8,300 bases of DNA from Actinomycetes bacterium. GTDB lineage: Bacteria > Actinomycetota > Actinomycetes > Actinomycetales > Cellulomonadaceae. Location of the stretch: positions 1 to 8,300 of the forward strand of contig JAEXEM010000197.1 of assembly GCA_023401045.1 (NCBI GenBank), in the 5' to 3' direction. Positions 4,738 to 8,300 of the stretch are shown piece after piece (position 1 is the stretch's first letter; every line of letters begins with the position of its first letter). The position numbers and the translations under genes were made by a program. The notes under the pieces are model-generated. The model was not told where the DNA came from and did not search any database. It saw only the letters and a list, made by a program, of their open reading frames with translations.

Positions 4738-5565
4738 ATGGAGACCATGAACCCCGCCGCAGCAGTCGGCCGCACCACGTCCCGTGACCGCGTCCGTCAG
4801 GTCACCGTCCTCGTCGGCGCCGTCGTCGCCATCATCGGTGCCACCGTCGGGTCCGGCGCGTTCGGCGGCCAGCCGATCGCCGAGGCCGCCGACGGCGCGC
4901 TGTCCGCCACCGCCACCCCCGTCGCCCCCGACAGCCCCGCGTTCTCGATCTGGTCGGTCATCTACACCGGCCTCGCGGTCTTCGCGATCGTCCAGGCGCT
5001 GCCCCGCCAGGCCACCGACCGGCGGCTGCGCGCGATCGCCTGGTGGGTGCTCGCGTCGATGCTCCTCAACGCGCTGTGGATCGCCGTCGTCCAGGCCGGG
5101 TCCGTCGGCGGCAGCGACCTCGTCATCATCGTCCTGCTCGCCGTGCTCGCGACGATGTTCGTCAGGCTCGTCCGCCTCGACCACACGTCGACCCTGCCTT
5201 CGGTGGTCACCGACGTCACCGTCGGGCTCTACCTCGGCTGGGTGAGCGTCGCGACCCTCGCCAACACGGCGGCGTTCCTCGCGATCGCGGACGTCGGCGA
5301 GCTCGGCCTCGGGGCGACGGGCTGGTCCGTCGTGCTCGTCTCGGCAGCCGCGCTGCTCGCGGTCGCGTACGGCGTGTACGGCCGCCGCCGGCCGGCCCTC
5401 GTCATCCCGATCGGGCTCGCCATGGCGTGGGGGCTCATGTGGATCGGCATCGGGCGCACGCAGGGCCCGCTCGTCGACGAGACGGTCGGGACGGCCGCGT
5501 TCGTCGCCGCCGGGGTCGCGCTGCTGGCCCCGCTCGTCGCCGCGCTGGCGGGGCGCCGCCGCTGA
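4738..5565 (+). CDS. TspO/MBR-like (tryptophan-rich sensory protein) membrane protein
   Basis: A 275-residue integral membrane protein with about eight hydrophobic segments, roughly at 22-43, 70-88, 98-118, 127-144, 157-182, 195-214, 219-238 and 251-270, and a C-terminal GRRR that is probably cytoplasmic. The stretch PAFSIWSVIYTGLAVFAIVQALP and the later NALWIAV resemble the conserved core of TspO/MBR tryptophan-rich sensory proteins. Classical TspO proteins have five transmembrane helices in about 160 residues, so this is a longer, divergent member with added segments. Canonical TspO binds tetrapyrroles or cholesterol; whether this one does is unknown. The ATG at 4738 has no good ribosome binding site. 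An ATG at 4747 follows GGAG by only three bases, so the true start may be either. It is convergent with the hydrolase gene, 25 bases apart. An alternative is a generic multi-pass transporter-like protein. Confidence 0.75.
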   Translation: METMNPAAAVGRTTSRDRVRQVTVLVGAVVAIIGATVGSGAFGGQPIAEAADGALSATATPVAPDSPAFSIWSVIYTGLAVFAIVQALPRQATDRRLRAIAWWVLASMLLNALWIAVVQAGSVGGSDLVIIVLLAVLATMFVRLVRLDHTSTLPSVVTDVTVGLYLGWVSVATLANTAAFLAIADVGELGLGATGWSVVLVSAAALLAVAYGVYGRRRPALVIPIGLAMAWGLMWIGIGRTQGPLVDETVGTAAFVAAGVALLAPLVAALAGRRR

Positions 5566-5590
5566 CCGGCACCGACAGGCGCCGACCGCC

Positions 5591-6466
5591 TCACGGCTGC
5601 GCGAGGACCTCCCGCAGCCGCGCCGCGAACGCCTCCGGCTGACCCGGCATGCCGTACTCGTCGCCGAGGAACCCGCCGTGGTTGCTCGGGAAGACGACCA
5701 CCTCGGTGCCGAGCCGCTCGGCGAGCGCCTGCGTCGTGCGCCACGTGAGGGCACCCTCGCTCTCGGTCCCCGCCGCGAGGACGACACGCGTCGGGACGGC
5801 ACGCAACGCCGCGACGTCCGGCAGGTACGACGTGACCGGCTCCGACGCCCCACCGAGCAGCGGGTCGTCCCGCGACCCGTCGTCCTCGGTCGGCATCCCG
5901 AGAGCCGCCGGGTCGGGCAGCTCGGTGAGGAAGTCCGCGGGGAACGGCCCGCGCCAGTCGGTGAACGCGACGAACGCCGCCATGCCGTGCCCCCAGCCCT
6001 GCTCCTGGTAGGCGCCGCCGACACGGGCGAACCCGGCACGCGCCTCCTCGGCATCCGGCAGCACGCCGAGGATCGGCGGCTCGTGCGCGACGAGCGTGCG
6101 GACGTCCTCGGGGTGGGCGGTCACCCACGCGAGCGCCGTCACCGCGCCACCGCTGGACGCGAAGACGTCGACCGGGCCGGCGCCGAGCGCGGTGACGAGC
6201 GCGTGCAGGTCCTCGGCCTGGACGCGCGGGTCGTGGAGGGTCGACCCGTCGTGCCGCGTGCTGCGCCCGAGGCCGCGCGGGTCGTACGTGACGACCGTCC
6301 GGTCCGGGAAGTGCGAGGCGAGGGTGCCGAAGCCGGTCGCGTCCATCGGCTGGCCGACGCACAGCAGCGGCGGTGTGCCGTCGGCCGTGGGCAGCGGGCC
6401 GCGCACGTCGTAGACGATCGCGGCCCCGGGGACGTCGAGGGTGCGTTGGGTCGTCGTCTCGGTCAT
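5591..6466 (-). CDS. Alpha/beta-hydrolase fold protein
   Basis: A 291-residue cytoplasmic alpha/beta hydrolase with no signal peptide. Its start at 6466 follows GGAGGA (6476-6471) by four bases. Early strands VPGAAIVYDVRG and PPLLCVGQPMDATGF lead to the cap motif TYDPRGLGRSTRHDG (60-74), typical of the family. The nucleophile elbow is ASSGG (103-107) with Ser105, in place of the usual GxSxG, a variant known in actinobacterial members. SNHGGF (261-266) supplies the catalytic His263 near the C-terminus, after VVLAAGTESEG, where the acid residue is expected. Both Ser and His are therefore present. The substrate cannot be predicted; epoxide-hydrolase or esterase-like relatives are common. The gene is convergent with the membrane-protein gene and divergent from the dehydrogenase gene, 214 bases away. 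No operon partner is visible on its strand. Confidence 0.88.
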   Translation of the reverse strand: MTETTTQRTLDVPGAAIVYDVRGPLPTADGTPPLLCVGQPMDATGFGTLASHFPDRTVVTYDPRGLGRSTRHDGSTLHDPRVQAEDLHALVTALGAGPVDVFASSGGAVTALAWVTAHPEDVRTLVAHEPPILGVLPDAEEARAGFARVGGAYQEQGWGHGMAAFVAFTDWRGPFPADFLTELPDPAALGMPTEDDGSRDDPLLGGASEPVTSYLPDVAALRAVPTRVVLAAGTESEGALTWRTTQALAERLGTEVVVFPSNHGGFLGDEYGMPGQPEAFAARLREVLAQP

Positions 6467-6498
6467 CGGGTCCTCCGGGTGCGGGTGCGGTGTCGTCG

Positions 6499-6524
6499 GT
6501 TCCGACCGGGGCCGGCGCCGGAAC
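6499..6524. repeat. Inverted repeat in the hydrolase/dehydrogenase divergent gap
   Basis: GTTCCG (6499-6504) and CGGAAC (6519-6524) form six-base inverted arms around 14 GC-rich bases that can themselves fold. It lies in the 214-base divergent region, 33 to 58 bases upstream of the hydrolase start. It could be an operator or a leader hairpin; base composition makes chance pairing easy. Confidence 0.25.
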
Positions 6525-6620
6525 TCATCGGGGCGCCGCGGGCCTCGCCGGGACGGACGGCATGGGCGCGCACGCGCGTGACGGTCGTCGCACTCCGCCG
6601 GACCCTCCAGCCCGCACGCG

Positions 6621-6626
6621 TACGAT
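6621..6626 (+). promoter_or_regulatory. Candidate -10 box of the dehydrogenase gene
   Basis: TACGAT matches the T-A and A-T positions of TATAAT, with a start expected near 6633 and a leader of about 48 bases before the ATG at 6681. No good -35 lies 16-18 bases upstream (the region reads CCGGAC). The only ribosome-binding-like sequence is AGGA at 6667-6670, ten bases from the ATG. This is a low-strength call. Confidence 0.3.
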
Positions 6627-6680
6627 CTTCCGGCCCGCGTCCCCCACCGCGGCTCTCCACCCCTGCAGGACGGACGGCGC

Positions 6681-8216
6681 ATGAGCGCGCACACGACCAC
6701 CCCGGTCCCCCCGACCGGCGGCACCCCGACCCCCGACGCCGCCGACGCCACGCCAGACGGGCGCCCCGGCGTCGACCCCACCGAGTTCGCGACGTTCCTT
6801 CGCGTCGTCGACCAGGTCGCCGCGCTGCCGCAGGACCACCCGCAGCACACCGCCGCCCGGCGCGCCACGGCCGGCATGTTCAAGGCCGCGAAGAAGCACC
6901 GCCGCGGGGAGAAGCGCCGCCTCGTGGCCGAGGCCGACGCCGCCGTCGTCGCCGCGACGGCCACCGGCAGCCCCGGGCGCATCGACGACGAGACCAACGG
7001 CATCCCGCTGACGTCGTCCGCCACCGGCGCGATCGCCGGGACCCTGCTCAAGCCGCGCCCGTGCTACGTCTGCAAGGAGGACTACACGGTCGTCGACGCG
7101 TTCTACCACCAGCTCTGCCCGGCGTGCGCGGCGCTGCACCACGCCAAGCGCGACGCGCGCACGGACCTCACCGGGCGCCGGGCGCTGCTCACCGGCGGGC
7201 GAGCGAAGATCGGCATGTACATCGCGCTGCGGCTGCTGCGCGACGGCGCCGACCTCACCATCACGACGCGCTTCCCGAAGGACGCGGTGCGCCGCTTCCG
7301 CGCGATGGACGACTCCGCGGACTGGATCGACCGCCTGCACGTCGTCGGCATCGACCTGCGCGACCCGTCGCAGGTCGTGTCCCTCGCCGACCACGTCGCC
7401 GCGCAGGGGCCGCTCGACATCCTCATCAACAACGCCGCCCAGACGGTGCGCCGCTCCCCCGGGGCGTACGCGCGCCTCGCGGACGCCGAGCTCGCCCCCG
7501 TCGACGACGACGGCGTGCGCATGATCACGACGTTCGGGCAGACCAGCGACGCGCACCCGCGCGCGCTGGCCGGGTCGGTGAGCGAGCTGACGAGCCCCGC
7601 CCTGGCGATCGAGCGGGCGACGCGCGACGCGGCCGAGCTCGTGCAGCAGTCGCTCACGGCGGAGGCGGCGAGCCTCGAGCGGCTCGTCGCCGGCACGGGC
7701 ATCGACGCCGGCGGCCTCATCCCCGACGTCGCGGAGACCAACTCGTGGGTCGCGACCGTCGAGCAGGTCGACCCCATGGAGCTGCTCGAGGTCCAGCTCT
7801 GCAACCAGACGGCGCCGTTCATCCTCATCAGCCGGCTGCGGCCCGCGCTGGCGGCGTCGCCCGCGCGCCGCACGTACATCGTCAACGTGTCGGCGATGGA
7901 GGGCGTCTTCTCCCGCGGCTACAAGGGCCCGGGCCACCCGCACACCAACATGAGCAAGGCCGCGCTCAACATGCTCACCCGCACGAGCGCCGCGGAGATG
8001 CTCACCGACGGGATCCTCATGACCGCCGTCGACACCGGCTGGATCACCGACGAGCGCCCGCACGTCACCAAGGTGCGGCTCGCCGAGGAGGGCTTCCACG
8101 CCCCCCTCGACCTCGTCGACGGCGCCGCCCGGGTGTACGACCCCATCGTGCGCGGCGAGGCCGGCGAGGACCTCTACGGCTGCTTCCTCAAGGACTACGC
8201 CCGCTCGCAGTGGTGA
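6681..8216 (+). CDS. Zinc-ribbon-containing short-chain dehydrogenase-like protein
   Basis: A 511-residue protein. Residues 1-30 are a Pro/Thr/Asp-rich low-complexity tail. Residues 31-120 form a charged helical region (HRRGEKRRLVAEADAAVVAA). CYVCKEDYTVVDAFYHQLCPAC (Cys128, 131, 146, 149) is a CxxC-x14-CxxC zinc-ribbon-like module directly before the Rossmann domain. The SDR domain has TGGRAKIG (171-178) for nucleotide binding, IDLRD (224-228), NNAAQ (250-254, replacing NNAG), NVSAMEG with Ser404, and KAALNM with Lys426. The residue four before the lysine is Thr422, so the usual catalytic Tyr of YxxxK is missing; Tyr414 is the nearest tyrosine. DTGW (451-454) replaces the usual PG segment. 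I recall this architecture from a conserved, uncharacterised family in bacteria and some eukaryotes (from memory). Activity and substrate are unknown. A long insert (about 255-365) separates strand 4 from strand 5. Confidence 0.85.
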   Translation: MSAHTTTPVPPTGGTPTPDAADATPDGRPGVDPTEFATFLRVVDQVAALPQDHPQHTAARRATAGMFKAAKKHRRGEKRRLVAEADAAVVAATATGSPGRIDDETNGIPLTSSATGAIAGTLLKPRPCYVCKEDYTVVDAFYHQLCPACAALHHAKRDARTDLTGRRALLTGGRAKIGMYIALRLLRDGADLTITTRFPKDAVRRFRAMDDSADWIDRLHVVGIDLRDPSQVVSLADHVAAQGPLDILINNAAQTVRRSPGAYARLADAELAPVDDDGVRMITTFGQTSDAHPRALAGSVSELTSPALAIERATRDAAELVQQSLTAEAASLERLVAGTGIDAGGLIPDVAETNSWVATVEQVDPMELLEVQLCNQTAPFILISRLRPALAASPARRTYIVNVSAMEGVFSRGYKGPGHPHTNMSKAALNMLTRTSAAEMLTDGILMTAVDTGWITDERPHVTKVRLAEEGFHAPLDLVDGAARVYDPIVRGEAGEDLYGCFLKDYARSQW

Positions 8217-8253
8217 CGCGGGCGCACGCCCACCGGTCGGGTGGCCGCCCGCG
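8217..8253 (+). terminator. Hairpin directly after the dehydrogenase stop codon
   Basis: CGCGGGCG (8217-8224) pairs perfectly with CGCCCGCG (8246-8253), and CCACC (8230-8234) can pair with GGTGG (8240-8244) inside. The outer stem starts at the first base after the stop codon. It is likely the first of two tandem terminators. No U-tract follows. Confidence 0.6.
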
Positions 8254-8258
8254 AGACC

Positions 8259-8300
8259 GGGCTCAGGTGGCGCACCGCCACCGGTGAGCCACCTGAGCCC
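8259..8300 (+). terminator. Second, long hairpin terminator at the window edge
   Basis: GGGCTCAGGTGGC (8259-8271) is the exact reverse complement of 8288-8300. Inside it, CACCG (8273-8277) pairs with CGGTG (8282-8286) over a four-base loop. This gives 13 plus 5 pairs separated by one G-A mismatch. It ends on the last base of the window, so its full length and what follows are unknown. It may be a bidirectional terminator for a convergent gene. Confidence 0.7.

Noticed and set aside
3613..6054. 813-codon leftward open frame across the repressor, acetyltransferase and membrane-protein genes
   Set aside because: Composition is shadow-like and it spans three recognised genes and a strong terminator hairpin.
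6473..6490. Short GGGTGC direct repeats upstream of the hydrolase
   Set aside because: Only two to three imperfect hexamer units; no array structure and no spacing pattern.
5678..8287. 869-codon rightward open frame across the hydrolase and dehydrogenase genes
   Set aside because: Arg/His/Pro-rich shadow with no domain; the hydrolase (minus strand) and dehydrogenase (another plus frame) have clear catalytic or fold motifs.

Overview
The window is very GC-rich bacterial DNA with strongly G/C-biased third codon positions, GTG as well as ATG starts, and hairpin terminators without U-tracts. Together these point to an actinobacterium, possibly of the Cellulomonas/Micrococcales type (inference; no taxonomic marker gene is present). 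No tRNA, rRNA, CRISPR array, insertion sequence or integrase was seen.

Left end (1-1153): a divergent arsenic-type pair. A flavoprotein oxidoreductase runs leftward off the window edge, and an ArsR-family repressor with a paired N-terminal cysteine motif runs rightward. Their 73-bp intergenic region holds a candidate leftward promoter and a 20-bp imperfect inverted repeat that could be the ArsR operator.

Centre-left (about 1234-3942): this is the most coherent unit, a four-gene rightward operon that looks like a sulfane-sulfur (persulfide/polysulfide) handling system. It encodes (i) a CoA-disulfide-reductase-type flavoenzyme fused to a C-terminal rhodanese domain, (ii) a 39-residue six-cysteine protein, (iii) a thioredoxin with WCGPC, and (iv) a CsoR/RcnR-family repressor. 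The repressor keeps the two cysteines of the family but lacks the copper-ligand histidine, as persulfide-sensing CstR does. A perfect 20-bp palindrome of the CsoR-family type (AGATACCCCC and its mirror) overlaps the predicted -10 box of the first gene, whose transcript may be leaderless. A second, degenerate copy and an overlapping RNA hairpin lie before the thioredoxin gene. A 17-bp perfect hairpin ends the operon. The proposed logic: sulfane sulfur modifies the repressor, the promoter opens, and the rhodanese-reductase and thioredoxin reduce the persulfide.

Centre-right (4027-6466): single genes with no evident link to the operon. They are a GNAT acetyltransferase whose GTG start is set by a strong ribosome binding site, an eight-segment TspO/MBR-like membrane protein, and a convergent alpha/beta hydrolase.

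Right end (6681-8300): a 511-residue short-chain dehydrogenase-like protein with a four-cysteine zinc-ribbon-like module before the Rossmann domain and no tyrosine at the usual YxxxK position. Two tandem hairpins follow it, the second touching the window edge.

The gene families are mostly known. The points that deserve a second look are the sulfur-operon regulatory layout, the tiny cysteine-rich protein, and the atypical dehydrogenase.
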